The position numbers and the translations under genes are program-made. Shown piece after piece: positions 15,464 through 25,654 of a stretch of DNA of 64,000 nt (its first letter is position 1; the number at the start of each line of letters is the position of its first letter). Below the pieces are notes generated by a model that saw only the letters and a list, made by a program, of their open reading frames with translations, ran no database searches and was not told where the DNA came from. The stretch is from Flavobacterium gelatinilyticum (GTDB lineage Bacteria; Bacteroidota; Bacteroidia; Flavobacteriales; Flavobacteriaceae): contig NZ_CP114287.1 of assembly GCF_027111295.1 (NCBI RefSeq), forward strand, positions 2,790,001 to 2,854,000, read 5' to 3'.

Positions 15464-17731
15464 TTATTTCAACAGAAAATCCTTTTTTTGATCTCCTATC
15501 TGAATGGTAAAAGTTCCTTTTTCAGAAATCCATTTCAGGTCTTCGTTTACAAATTGCAGATCTTTTTGGTTTATGATAAATTTTACCGTTTTGGTTTCAT
15601 TTGGTTTTAAATCGATTTTTTCAAATCCTTTTAAAGATTTAAATTCAGGTGTAATACTGGCTACATGATCTGATAAATACAGTAAAACGGCTTCTTTTCC
15701 TGCTCTGTTTCCTGAATTGGTAATATCAACCGAAACATTAATTTGGTCAGTATTGGTAATTTCTGTTTTGTCTATTTTTAAATTTGAATAAGTGAAAGTG
15801 GTATACGATAATCCGGTTCCAAATTCGAACTGAGGAGCATAACTTTTCTCATATGTGGCATCATTATTCTGTTCTCCTTCAGAAATACTTTCGGTATATT
15901 TTCTATTGTATTTTTCTAATGAATTTGGGTATTTTGGATAATTATACGGCAGTCTTCCGCTTGGATTTACCTCTCCGTATAAAATATCTACTAATGCCCT
16001 TGCGCCTTCATTTCCCGGAAGGTAACACTGTACAACAGCACTCATTTTGTCTTCGAAGTTGCTGATTAGTCTTGGTCTTCCTTCGTTTAAAACTAAAATA
16101 ATCGGCTTGTTTATTTTTGCTAAAGCCAAAGCCAGTTTTATCTGAGAAGTACTCATATACAAATCGCTGATGTCACCCGGAGTTTCTGTATAATTTTTTT
16201 CTCCCAGGCATAAAACAATTTTAGAAGCATTTTTTGCCAGTTCTACTGCTTTCTGAATTTCGGCATCATCTTCTTTTTCAAGATCAGCTCCGGCTGTATA
16301 AAGTACATTTTCTTTCCCTAATTTATTTTGAAAAGCTTCAAGAATGGTGAATTTATCAGCTGCGTATGTATCTGAATTTTCGCCCTGCCAGGTGTATGAC
16401 CATCCTCCGTTAAGGTATTTCATGCTGTTAGCCGTTGCGCCTGTTACAAGGATTTTTTCGTTTTTGTTTAATGGCAGAGCCGATGCATTATTTTTTAGTA
16501 AAGTAATGGACTCGGCTGCCGTGTTATATGCTTCCTGAATATGTTCTGCTGATCCAAATTTTGGATAATCTTTTAAATCAGCTACAGTATTTTGAAACAA
16601 ATTCAGTTCGTATTTCATTTTTAAAATTCGGGAAACAGCATCATCAATTCTTGAAATCGGTACTTCGCCTTTTTTTACTAAATCAACTAAATCCGTATAA
16701 AAAGAAAATTCTTCGGGCACCATACTCATATCTATCCCGGCCATAACGGCAATACGAACCGCATCACGTTTTGATTCGGCCACTTTATGTCTGGTGTACA
16801 GATAAATAATATCTTTCCAGTCGGTTACAACCACTCCAGAAAAACCCAGTTCTTTTTTAAGAATATCTGTAATTAAATGTTTACTCGCATGTACAGGAGT
16901 TCCGTTTATTTCACCTGAACTTACCATTACGCTTTTTGCGCCGGCATTAATTGCAGCCTGATAAATCGTTAAATCATATTGCCTTAAAATTCTTTCCGGA
17001 ATAATGCTTGGAGTTCTGTCTTTTCCTGTTGTTGTGCTTCCGTAACCTATATAATGTTTCATGCAGGAAGCCACACTGTATTTTGAACCTACATTATTAT
17101 TTCCTTCGAAACCATCGACTAAAGCAACGGCCATTTTTGATGACAAATAAGCATCTTCTCCAAAGGATTCCCACATTCTTGACCAGGCTGGATTTCTTGG
17201 AAAATCTAAATCTGGCGAAAACACCCACGGAATTGAGGAAGCTCTGGTTTCATAAGCCGAAATTGCTGCTCCGCGTTTTACCAAATCGGTATTAAAAGTC
17301 GCGGCTAAACCTATTTGCTGCGGAAATAATGTTGCTCCGGCTGAATAACTTGCACCATGAATCGCATCGATACCATAAAGCACAGGAATTTTAAGTCTGG
17401 TTTTATTAGCCTCGTTTGTAATGGCCTGCATGGTTTCCTGCCATCTTTTTAAAGTGGGAGCTCCCGGATTTGGCACGTTTAATATCGAACCAATATGATA
17501 ATCCTGAATTCCCTGCTTTAATTTTGCAGCATCGAAATAACCCGATTTTTTGGTATCTTCAAAAATTGTTACCGTAATCTGGGTCATCTGCCCTACTTTT
17601 TCTTCGAGCGTCATTTTTGATACTAATTCAGAAACTTTAGCATCAATTTCTGCTTTGTTATTTTTAACCTGCTGGCTCCAGACTGCTCCGCAGAGAAGGA
17701 ACATCAGCACAAAAAACTTTATATTTTTCAT
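15464..17731 (-). CDS. GH3 beta-glucosidase/exo-glucanase
   Basis: A 755-residue exported GH3 enzyme with a signal peptide (1-20). The nucleophile is Asp304 in VVVTDWKD, with KHY (225-227) and a C-terminal fibronectin III-like domain. Its catalytic loop differs clearly from the GH3 at 10137 (TDWKD versus SDWGS), and it has RASSIPWVFSPDLD in place of the BglX sequence. It resembles the GH3 exo-beta-glucosidases found in beta-1,3/1,6-glucan loci of Bacteroidota. The two GH3 enzymes are therefore probably specialised rather than recent duplicates. Confidence 0.92.
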   Translation of the reverse strand: MKNIKFFVLMFLLCGAVWSQQVKNNKAEIDAKVSELVSKMTLEEKVGQMTQITVTIFEDTKKSGYFDAAKLKQGIQDYHIGSILNVPNPGAPTLKRWQETMQAITNEANKTRLKIPVLYGIDAIHGASYSAGATLFPQQIGLAATFNTDLVKRGAAISAYETRASSIPWVFSPDLDFPRNPAWSRMWESFGEDAYLSSKMAVALVDGFEGNNNVGSKYSVASCMKHYIGYGSTTTGKDRTPSIIPERILRQYDLTIYQAAINAGAKSVMVSSGEINGTPVHASKHLITDILKKELGFSGVVVTDWKDIIYLYTRHKVAESKRDAVRIAVMAGIDMSMVPEEFSFYTDLVDLVKKGEVPISRIDDAVSRILKMKYELNLFQNTVADLKDYPKFGSAEHIQEAYNTAAESITLLKNNASALPLNKNEKILVTGATANSMKYLNGGWSYTWQGENSDTYAADKFTILEAFQNKLGKENVLYTAGADLEKEDDAEIQKAVELAKNASKIVLCLGEKNYTETPGDISDLYMSTSQIKLALALAKINKPIILVLNEGRPRLISNFEDKMSAVVQCYLPGNEGARALVDILYGEVNPSGRLPYNYPKYPNSLEKYNRKYTESISEGEQNNDATYEKSYAPQFEFGTGLSYTTFTYSNLKIDKTEITNTDQINVSVDITNSGNRAGKEAVLLYLSDHVASITPEFKSLKGFEKIDLKPNETKTVKFIINQKDLQFVNEDLKWISEKGTFTIQIGDQKKDFLLK

Positions 17732-17764
17732 TTTATACTTTTAATATTAATACCAAATAAAATC

Positions 17765-19225
17765 TTAGTATACCAGTGTCTGCATGGCATGTGCCGGTAT
17801 GGTAATCGTATATTTTTGAGAATTAATGGTTATGGCGTAAACGATACCTTTATCTTCCTGGTTCATGATTATTGTGGCAGTCTTGCCGTCAGGATTTTTA
17901 AATGAAGTACTCAGCAGTTTCTTGTTACTTACTGTTTCATTTATCCTTTTAGCATCGGGACGAATAAATTTTGAAAAATGTCCTATGTAATAATACATAG
18001 GTGTATAAATCAGCTGTCCGGAATTGGTATCGGCATGAATGGGTGCAAAACAAAAATTGCCAACATGATTTGGACCTCCTTTTTGATCCAGAAGAATATT
18101 CCAGTCTGTCCAGCCCACTGTTCCATTATTGAAATCGTTAATCATATTAAGGCCGTAACGTTCTGCATTGACCCAGAACTGATATTTTGATGCGTCAAAT
18201 TTTTCGATGCAGCCTTCTGTAAAAATCAGATTTTTGTTCGGGAAAGTTTCATGAACTTTGGCAACCGATTCAAATTTTGGCGTACCTCCATTCCATGTTT
18301 CATACCAGTGAAAACCAATTCCCCATGCATATTTTGAAACTTCAGGATCAGAGAAAACCAGTTGTGCTCTTTTCTCTAACATATCGCCGCGGTTATGATC
18401 CCAGATTATAATCTTTTTCGAACCTAATCCGTCTTTTTCTAAGGTTGGTCCTAAGAAATTTTTCAGAAAATCTCTTTCGGCTTCGGGCGTATAAATGCAG
18501 GATTCCCAACGCTGTTTTGCCATAGGCTCATTCTGGATGGTTAATCCCCAAATTGGGATTCCTTCTTTTTCGTATTCTTTTATAAATTTAGCATAATAAT
18601 CTGCCCACGACTGAGCAAATTCAGGCAATAAAATACCGCCGTTCAAAATATCATTATTGTCTTTCATGAAAGCTGGGGGACTCCATGGACTAACAAATAA
18701 AGTTAATTTCCCGCCGGCATTTTCAATTGCTTTTTTAAGTAATGGTATTCTGTATTTTCTGTCGTGATCGATACTAAACGTTTTTAGTTCTTTATCGCCT
18801 TCACGAACATAGGTGTAACTTTCACTGCTAAAATCACAGCTGTGAATAGTTGTTCTGGCAAGCGAATATCCTATTCCCTTATTTTTGTCATAATAAGCTG
18901 TTAGAAATTCCTGCTGTTTATCTGCAGGTAACTTTGCAAAAACTTCGGCACTTGCGTCTGTTATTGCACCGCCGATTCCAAGGAAAGTCTGAAAAGTTTT
19001 ATCCGGATTTATTTCTATAAAAACTGTTGCATTGGCTGCAGATTTATTCGAAATCAAATCATTTGAAAGGGATAATCTTAAATTTGAATTTTCGGCCGTT
19101 GTATAAACTTCTAATTTTTTATTTGAAACAGCTGCAATGCTTTCTACAGTTGTATTCTTTGACGGAGGACCGCTGAGTTGTAAAATTAGTGCCGATGTCA
19201 GCAGTATGCTTTTTGTTGATATCAT
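17765..19225 (-). CDS. GH30 endo/exo-beta-glucanase (copy 2)
   Basis: A 486-residue exported GH30-family enzyme. A signal peptide is followed by the small beta-sandwich strands and a (beta/alpha)8 barrel. Acid/base Glu233 lies in TIQNEP and nucleophile Glu337 in IFTEGC. The motif FLGIGGAITDASAE near residue 81 is a GH30 hallmark. In Bacteroides thetaiotaomicron, GH30 subfamily 3 enzymes are beta-1,6-glucanases and occur with GH3 in the beta-1,6-glucan locus. It is 14 nt from the related upstream GH30 gene, indicating tandem duplication. Confidence 0.92.
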   Translation of the reverse strand: MISTKSILLTSALILQLSGPPSKNTTVESIAAVSNKKLEVYTTAENSNLRLSLSNDLISNKSAANATVFIEINPDKTFQTFLGIGGAITDASAEVFAKLPADKQQEFLTAYYDKNKGIGYSLARTTIHSCDFSSESYTYVREGDKELKTFSIDHDRKYRIPLLKKAIENAGGKLTLFVSPWSPPAFMKDNNDILNGGILLPEFAQSWADYYAKFIKEYEKEGIPIWGLTIQNEPMAKQRWESCIYTPEAERDFLKNFLGPTLEKDGLGSKKIIIWDHNRGDMLEKRAQLVFSDPEVSKYAWGIGFHWYETWNGGTPKFESVAKVHETFPNKNLIFTEGCIEKFDASKYQFWVNAERYGLNMINDFNNGTVGWTDWNILLDQKGGPNHVGNFCFAPIHADTNSGQLIYTPMYYYIGHFSKFIRPDAKRINETVSNKKLLSTSFKNPDGKTATIIMNQEDKGIVYAITINSQKYTITIPAHAMQTLVY

Positions 19226-19239
19226 AACCCTTGAAAATA

Positions 19240-20703
19240 TTAATACACCAGCGTTTGAATAGCGTGAGCCGGAATTTTAACCACTGTTTTTTCTGAAGCA
19301 ATAATAAAATTGTATGTTATTTCATTATCTGTATGATTCATTACGATGGTTGCCATTTTGCCATTAGTATTTAAAAATGATGTGCTTAATAAATAACTTC
19401 TGCTTACTGACGAACTTACACGAACTGCATTTGGACGAATGAATTTTGAAAAATGTCCTATGTAATAATACGATGGTGTGTAAATTAATTCCCCCGTTGT
19501 AGTGTCGGCATGAAGAGGTGCAAAACAAAAATTGCCCACATGGTTAGGTCCTCCAAACTGGTCTAACAGAATATTCCAGTCTGTCCAGGCAACGGTTCCG
19601 TTATTAAAATCATTTATCATCGAAGTTCCGTAGCGTTCTGCGTTTGGCCAGAATTGGTATTTGGCAGCATCAAATCTTTCGACACATCCTTCTGTAAACA
19701 TTAGTTTTTTATCAGGATAAGCTTCGTGTACCCGGGCCACATTTTCAAACATTGGCTGTGCGCCTGTCCAGGTTTCATACCAGTGAAAACCTAATCCCCA
19801 TACATATTTTGAAGCTTCGGGATCTGAGAAAATAACATTTGCTCTCTGAACCATTAAATCTCTGTTATGATCCCATGCAATAATTTTTACATCGCCAAGT
19901 CCTTCTTTTTTAAGAGTTGGCCCTAAGTAGTTTTTTATATAATCTCTTTCTTCCTCTGCTGTATACAAACAAGATTCCCATGTTTGAGTTGCCATTGGTT
20001 CATTTTGTACCGATGTTCCCCAGATTGGAATGCCTTCTTTATTATACGCTTTTATAAATTTTGCATAAAAATTTGCCCACGGCTGGTAGAATTCAGGCAG
20101 TAATTTTCCGCCTTTAAGTACGCTTTTATTGCTTTTCATAAATGCGTTTGGCGACCATGGCGTGGCATAAGTCAGCAATTTTCCGCCAGCTGTTTTTATA
20201 GCCTCTTTAATTAGCGGGATTCTGTATTTTCGATCATGATCAATTGAAAAAGTTTTCAAATCTTTGTCGCCTTCTTCGATATAGGAATAGCTTCCACTGC
20301 TAAAATCAGAGCTTTGAATCGTTGTTCTTAGCAATGAATACCCAATTCCTTTTTGAGTATCGTAATAGGCGTTTAAAAATTCGGTTTGTTTTTCTTTGGA
20401 TAATTTTGCGAAAATCTCAGCACTGGCATCGGTTACGGCACCTCCAATCCCTATAAAGGTCTGGAATTTTTTAGATGGTTCTACAAAAACTGAAATTTCA
20501 GTTTCAACCGGCTGTGTCGATGCTGTAAAACTTAAATTGTCTGTTGCAGTTAATTTTAAATTCGTATTGGCAGCAGTGGTGTAAACGGTTATTTTTTTAT
20601 TGGCTGTTGTAAATTTCTGAACCTGTTTTTTGTGTGTGTTTTGTGAAAAAACAGATAAAGAGAAACATAAACAAGTTGTGATAATAAATTTCATTTTTTT
20701 CAT
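19240..20703 (-). CDS. GH30 endo/exo-beta-glucanase (copy 1)
   Basis: A 487-residue exported GH30 enzyme with a signal peptide (1-20). Acid/base Glu235 (SVQNEP) and nucleophile Glu338 (MFTEGC) are intact, and the GIGGAVTDASAE motif is present. It aligns along its whole length with the next gene, with differences around the acid/base loop (GTSVQNEP here, GLTIQNEP there) and in the N-terminal linker. The pair may split endo and exo or branch-tolerant activities (inference). No clear TAnnTTTG promoter stands directly before it, so it is probably read from the susC promoter through the hairpin at 20771. Confidence 0.92.
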   Translation of the reverse strand: MKKMKFIITTCLCFSLSVFSQNTHKKQVQKFTTANKKITVYTTAANTNLKLTATDNLSFTASTQPVETEISVFVEPSKKFQTFIGIGGAVTDASAEIFAKLSKEKQTEFLNAYYDTQKGIGYSLLRTTIQSSDFSSGSYSYIEEGDKDLKTFSIDHDRKYRIPLIKEAIKTAGGKLLTYATPWSPNAFMKSNKSVLKGGKLLPEFYQPWANFYAKFIKAYNKEGIPIWGTSVQNEPMATQTWESCLYTAEEERDYIKNYLGPTLKKEGLGDVKIIAWDHNRDLMVQRANVIFSDPEASKYVWGLGFHWYETWTGAQPMFENVARVHEAYPDKKLMFTEGCVERFDAAKYQFWPNAERYGTSMINDFNNGTVAWTDWNILLDQFGGPNHVGNFCFAPLHADTTTGELIYTPSYYYIGHFSKFIRPNAVRVSSSVSRSYLLSTSFLNTNGKMATIVMNHTDNEITYNFIIASEKTVVKIPAHAIQTLVY

Positions 20704-20770
20704 TGTATATGTTTTTGGTCTATAGGCTTTTTTGAATTATTTTTCTTGTAAATTAAGACAGGACTGATTT

Positions 20771-20807
20771 AAAAATAGCCCATAATCAAAAAGAATATGG
20801 GCTATTC
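20771..20807 (-). terminator. Hairpin between susD and the GH genes
   Basis: AATAGCCCATA and TATGGGCTATT form an 11-bp stem, followed on the minus strand by TTTAAATC. It lies about 100 nt behind the SusD stop. This position fits partial termination or 3'-end protection that keeps SusC/SusD levels above those of the enzymes. The remaining 208-nt gap holds nothing else clear. Confidence 0.65.
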
Positions 20808-20911
20808 TGACAACCAAACTTAAACTTAACTCAAAATTATAATCATACTAAATGGTTTGAAAAACTAACATTTCGGTTCACTGCGTATGATTTTATGTGT
20901 TTTAGATTCAA

Positions 20912-22438
20912 TTAATTATCGTATTGATCGTTCTGAACCATTTTAGTGTTATTAAATTCACTGTACGGAATTGGGAAAGCTTCATTTTTACCTACTGTAA
21001 ATCCTTTAAATGCTAACTTCGCTCCTGCCTGACCTGTTCTTACCAAGTCAAACCAACGGTGTCCTTCGCCTGCAAGTTCCAATCTTCTTTCTGCATAAAT
21101 AGCATCAAGAGAAACTGGCACAGAACCTAAACCAACTCTCGCTCTTACAGCATCTAAAAGTGCCTGAGCTCTTGCTCCTGTCCCTCCAAGTGCTTCGGCT
21201 TCTAACAAATAGGTATCAGCCAGACGGATCACATAGGTATTGATTCCAAAGTTCAGGAACGGGTTTGTTGCTTTAATATCAGCATTTACTGCCGCATATT
21301 TTATAAAATGGTACCCTGTTTCGTTATAACTATCCGTAAATGTTATCTGCTTTGCTGCTTTTGCTGCATTTGCATCAAAAATAGTAGACGCGAAACGAGG
21401 ATCTGTTTTAAGGGCATTCGCTAAATCTGTAGTCACGACGATGAATCCCCAGCCGTTGATGTAGTCAGGAAGACCCGCTGCTTTTCCGGCATCTGTTCTG
21501 GAATAATCGCGCATCCCCATTAACTGAGCGGCAACATTTCCTTCATCATCACCTCTTTCAAAATTACCCCAGTCAGCATTTGATTTATCTGAATACGTAA
21601 TTTCAAAAATAGATTCGGTATTGAATTTATTGCTGTGATTCCATAAATCTGCAAAGCTGCCTAACAGTTTGTAACCGTAGCTGCTTGTTCCGCCCGGAGT
21701 TGGACCGTTTACTTTAGCCAGCTCGGCAGCTGCTTCGCTCTTTTTGTTATCATATAAATAGATTTTACCTAAAAGGGCAATAGCCGCGCCTTGTGAAAAA
21801 CGACCTGATTCATTTGATGGAATCGTAACAGGAAGATCGTTAATAGCTTCTCTTAAATCTTTTTCCATCTGTGCATAAACTGCTTCAGGGGCAACCTGTA
21901 CTACTAACGGAATTTCATCTTTAGTAAGCGGTGTCAAGATCAGCGGAATTTTTTTGAATATTCTAACAAGATCAAAATAGTAATAAGCACGTAAGGCTTT
22001 TACCTCTGCCATGAATCTTGCTTTTTTTGTTGCATCCATTGGAATTTCTGGCAGTTTCTGGATCATCACATTACATCTCGCCACACCTTTGTAATAATCT
22101 GCCCAGATAGCAGGCGGAATATTAAACTGGCTCACCGTGTAATTTGATGCTACCTGAAGACCCGGCTGGTCACCGGAGTTACCTCCTCCTGCATAAAAAT
22201 CATCCGATGCAGAATTCAGAAACAATAATGGTGCATTTTCCATTGCTCCGGCAAACTTTCCTAATTTATCATAAGCAGCAACTAAACCAGAGTATGCTTC
22301 TGTTTCGTTTCTGTAAAAATCTTGTTCGAGCACAACTCCGTCTCCTTTTACTTCCAATTTTTCATCGGTATCGCAGGCTCCAAGTGTTAATAACACGCCG
22401 CAGGCGATTAATGAATGTTTAAAACTTATAAGTTTCAT
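20912..22438 (-). CDS. SusD/RagB-family surface glycan-binding lipoprotein
   Basis: A 508-residue outer-membrane lipoprotein with lipobox Cys22 (LGAC). The N-terminal RagB/SusD helices (WADYYKGVARCNVMIQKLP, ALRAYYYFDLVR) and the C-terminal SusD signature (YAERRLELAGEGHRWFDLVR) are clear. It caps the SusC channel and delivers oligosaccharide. It is 17 nt downstream of susC, the standard order. No SusE/F-like glycan-binding gene follows, which is unusual unless the small lipoprotein at 13470 takes that place. Confidence 0.95.
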   Translation of the reverse strand: MKLISFKHSLIACGVLLTLGACDTDEKLEVKGDGVVLEQDFYRNETEAYSGLVAAYDKLGKFAGAMENAPLLFLNSASDDFYAGGGNSGDQPGLQVASNYTVSQFNIPPAIWADYYKGVARCNVMIQKLPEIPMDATKKARFMAEVKALRAYYYFDLVRIFKKIPLILTPLTKDEIPLVVQVAPEAVYAQMEKDLREAINDLPVTIPSNESGRFSQGAAIALLGKIYLYDNKKSEAAAELAKVNGPTPGGTSSYGYKLLGSFADLWNHSNKFNTESIFEITYSDKSNADWGNFERGDDEGNVAAQLMGMRDYSRTDAGKAAGLPDYINGWGFIVVTTDLANALKTDPRFASTIFDANAAKAAKQITFTDSYNETGYHFIKYAAVNADIKATNPFLNFGINTYVIRLADTYLLEAEALGGTGARAQALLDAVRARVGLGSVPVSLDAIYAERRLELAGEGHRWFDLVRTGQAGAKLAFKGFTVGKNEAFPIPYSEFNNTKMVQNDQYDN

Positions 22439-22455
22439 AATATTTTCTTTTTTAA

Positions 22456-25400
22456 TTAAAATTGCAAATTAACTCCTAACATGTATGATTTTGCCTGAGG
22501 ATAATACCCTCTGTCAACACCTTGTACATTATCCATGTTAGCGGCAGTAGGTCCTCCAATTTCCGGATCGAAACCACTATATTTTGTAATAGTGAAAAGG
22601 TTTTCTCCTGTTACATACAATCTCACTTTTGTTAAAGAGATTTTGCTGATTAAATCTGTTGGAAGAGAATATCCAAGCTGAATCGTTTTGAATCTGAAGA
22701 AATCTCCTTTTTCTAAATTAAAATCAGATGGATTACTAAAGTTTTTATTTGCATCATCAGTTGTAACTCTTGGATAGCTGTTTGTTGATCCCGGTCCTGT
22801 CCAACGACCTAAAACATCTGTCTGATAGTTGGCATTGATAATATCTAATCTTCTTAATCCCTGATAGATCATGTTTCCTCCTGCTCCCTGACCGAAAACC
22901 AATAAGTCAATTCCTTTGTAATCTAAATTAAGTGTAAAACCATACGTAAATTTTGGTAAAGATGTTCCTAAGAAGGCTCTGTCTTCCCCGCCAATCTGAC
23001 CGTCTCCGTTTAAATCCTGCCAACGGAAATCTCCCGGTTTAGCATTTGGCTGAATCAAACCTCCTGAAGCATTTTTGTATGCGTTAACTTCTTCAACACT
23101 CTGGAAAACTCCATTTGTTTTAAATCCGTAGAAAGAGTTGTAAGCCTGACCCACCTGAGTTCTGTTAATTTCATAAGAGCTTGACTGAACTGTTTCATCT
23201 CCAGCAAGAAAGTTAACTCCTTTGTCAAGATATGTTATTTCATTTTTGATATAAGAGAAGTTCCCATTTACAGAAAGGTTTAATCCTCCAATTCTTTTAC
23301 GATAACCCAATTCGATATCGTACCCTCTGTTTTCCATACTGGCCAAGTTAGCATAAGTATCTCCTGTAGAACCTACGTAACCAGGGTTTGGAACCGGCAT
23401 GATAATACCAACTGTTTCTTTTTTGAAAAGGTCAAGTGATAAGCTGAAATCGTTAAATAAAGTTGCTTCAAAACCAATATTTCCTTGTCGTGTTTCCTCC
23501 CATTTTAAGTCAGGGTTAGGAATCGCATTCGGGCTTTGTCCAGGAATTGGAGTACCGCCAATAGTATAGTTTCTGCGAATTCCAATTGTTGATATGTATA
23601 AGAAATCAGGAGAAGAATCGTTACCGGTTACCCCGTAACCTCCTCTGATTTTTAATGTATTTACTACATTGTTTTCTTTCCAGAATCCTTCTTTAGAAGG
23701 CACCCATCCTAACGATGCAGAAGGGAAAGTTCCGTATTTGTGGTTTGGTCCAAAACGTGTAGAACCATCACGACGAATAATACCGGTAAAGATGTATTTT
23801 TCTTTGTAATCGTAGTTTAATCTTCCGAAGATAGACTCAACTCTGTGCTCATAAGCCTGAGAATTGTAAGCATTTGCAATTTTATCTGAAATAGGAATTT
23901 CAACATTGAATGAAGCTTCTGCGTGAGTAGTTGCAGGAACTCCCTGATACGTAACATCATTTCCGGATGTAATGTTGTCTACATAAGTACCAAGCCCTAC
24001 TAAAGCACTAAAATTATGATCTCCAATTTTTCTGGCATAATTTAAAGTGTTTTCAAAGTTCCAGCTGAATGATTTTTTGTATGATCTGAATAATTCATTT
24101 TTATCTCTTTTTGTCGCTCCGTTTAAGAAGAAAACCGGAGTAAAATTATCAGAACCATAGTATGCTAATTTACCTCCCGCTGCCGATTTAAATTTTAAAC
24201 CCGGTAAAAGTTCTGCTTCAAAGAAAATGTTTCCTACGAAATTATCTGCAAAATCATTATTTCCTAATCTTGTCTGCGTATAGGCTAATGGATTTGTATT
24301 TTCCTGCGTTACAATAGTCGAGATTCCATAGTAATTTCCGTTTGCATCTTTAAGAGCATTTGGATTATTAGTATAAATAGGCTGATTTGGATTTGTCTCT
24401 ATAATTGGAGTCAAAGGATCTAAGTTGATTGCAGAAGATAATGGGCCTCCAAATTCATCATTTGTGTTCCCGATACCCAGCGTTTTCTCATTGGAATATC
24501 CTAAAGTCTGGCCAATTTTAATATATTTTCCAATTTTATGAGAAGAGTTTAAACGGATGTTTTTTCTGGTGTAATTTGAAATATCTGTTGTAATAATCCC
24601 TTCCTGATCAATTAAACCGAAAGACATGTAAAATGTAGAAACATCGTTACCGCCGCTGAAACTCAATTCGTGAGAATAACGGTTGGCATGGTCGTTAAAA
24701 ATAGCATCCTGCCAGTTAGTACCTTTACCGTAGTTCGCTGCTGTAGAATATGGAGCCGCTTTTCCACCATTGGTGTAAGCCTCATTCATAATCGTTACAT
24801 ACTGATCTGCATTTAACAGATTTAGTTTTTTAGCTGCCTGAGAAACTCCTGAAAAACCAGTATAGTTTACTGTAATTTTACCAGCTTTTCCTTTTTTAGT
24901 CGTTACAAGGATAACCCCTCCTGCTGCACGTGAACCGTAGATAGCTCCCGAAGCACCGTCTTTAAGAACCTCTATAGATTCTATATCCGACTGGTTTAAA
25001 TATCCAATACCGCCATTGTCAATAATTACACCGTCAACAACCCATAATGGATCATTATTGTTTAATGTAGTAAAACCACGGATTCTGATTGTGGAGGCAG
25101 AACCCGGCTGACCAGCATTTGCTGCAATGGAAACTCCTGAAACCCTTCCTTGCAGTGACTGTTCAATTCTGGTAACCGGAAGATTTTCTAAATCTTTTCC
25201 TTTTACACTTGAGATAGCACCAGTTACAACGCTCTTTTTCTGAACACCGTACCCAACTACTACCACTTCATTTAAATTTTGAGATTCCGGAAGTAATGTA
25301 ATATTGATTTTATTTCTTCCGTTTACGGCTTCCTGTATGGTAACATATCCAACAAAGCTGATAGTTAAAGTTCCGTTTGAAGGAACGCCGATTTGAAACT

Positions 25401-25575
25401 TTCCATCAAAGTCAGAGGCGGTTGCTTTGGTTGTGCCTTTAACTAAAATAGTCGCTCCCGGGACGGGCATTCCACTTTCATCATTAATAGTTCCGTTTAC
25501 CGTAATATCCTGTGCCATTGCGATAACTGAGAACAAAGATGAAAAACAAAAAATAAGTAATTTTGTTAATTTCAT
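22456..25575 (-). CDS. SusC/RagA-family TonB-dependent outer-membrane transporter
   Basis: A 1039-residue transporter with a signal peptide (1-21). The carboxypeptidase-regulatory-like domain spans 22-105 (GTINDESGMPVPGATILVKG). A TonB-box/plug entry near VVVVGYG is followed by the plug with TIRIRGF and a 22-strand barrel ending LGVNLQF. It imports beta-glucan oligosaccharides with SusD. Length and start are typical. Expression is probably controlled by the direct repeats at 25655-25707. Confidence 0.96.
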   Translation of the reverse strand: MKLTKLLIFCFSSLFSVIAMAQDITVNGTINDESGMPVPGATILVKGTTKATASDFDGKFQIGVPSNGTLTISFVGYVTIQEAVNGRNKINITLLPESQNLNEVVVVGYGVQKKSVVTGAISSVKGKDLENLPVTRIEQSLQGRVSGVSIAANAGQPGSASTIRIRGFTTLNNNDPLWVVDGVIIDNGGIGYLNQSDIESIEVLKDGASGAIYGSRAAGGVILVTTKKGKAGKITVNYTGFSGVSQAAKKLNLLNADQYVTIMNEAYTNGGKAAPYSTAANYGKGTNWQDAIFNDHANRYSHELSFSGGNDVSTFYMSFGLIDQEGIITTDISNYTRKNIRLNSSHKIGKYIKIGQTLGYSNEKTLGIGNTNDEFGGPLSSAINLDPLTPIIETNPNQPIYTNNPNALKDANGNYYGISTIVTQENTNPLAYTQTRLGNNDFADNFVGNIFFEAELLPGLKFKSAAGGKLAYYGSDNFTPVFFLNGATKRDKNELFRSYKKSFSWNFENTLNYARKIGDHNFSALVGLGTYVDNITSGNDVTYQGVPATTHAEASFNVEIPISDKIANAYNSQAYEHRVESIFGRLNYDYKEKYIFTGIIRRDGSTRFGPNHKYGTFPSASLGWVPSKEGFWKENNVVNTLKIRGGYGVTGNDSSPDFLYISTIGIRRNYTIGGTPIPGQSPNAIPNPDLKWEETRQGNIGFEATLFNDFSLSLDLFKKETVGIIMPVPNPGYVGSTGDTYANLASMENRGYDIELGYRKRIGGLNLSVNGNFSYIKNEITYLDKGVNFLAGDETVQSSSYEINRTQVGQAYNSFYGFKTNGVFQSVEEVNAYKNASGGLIQPNAKPGDFRWQDLNGDGQIGGEDRAFLGTSLPKFTYGFTLNLDYKGIDLLVFGQGAGGNMIYQGLRRLDIINANYQTDVLGRWTGPGSTNSYPRVTTDDANKNFSNPSDFNLEKGDFFRFKTIQLGYSLPTDLISKISLTKVRLYVTGENLFTITKYSGFDPEIGGPTAANMDNVQGVDRGYYPQAKSYMLGVNLQF

Positions 25576-25613
25576 TTTTCTAAAAATTTTGGTTAATTAA
25601 TTAGTAATTTGAT

Positions 25614-25621
25614 GCAATAAT
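25614..25621 (-). promoter_or_regulatory. Candidate -7 box of the susC promoter
   Basis: TATTATTG on the minus strand is one mismatch from TAnnTTTG. No -33 TTG is present at the right distance, as expected for an activator-dependent promoter. The leader would be about 30 nt. Confidence 0.45.
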
Positions 25622-25654
25622 AAATTTATTTTTTTACTATCGTCACTAAATTTT

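Noticed and set aside
10137..17731. Recent duplication of the two GH3 genes.
   Set aside because: Their catalytic and substrate loops differ strongly (SDWGS versus TDWKD), so they are distinct subtypes.
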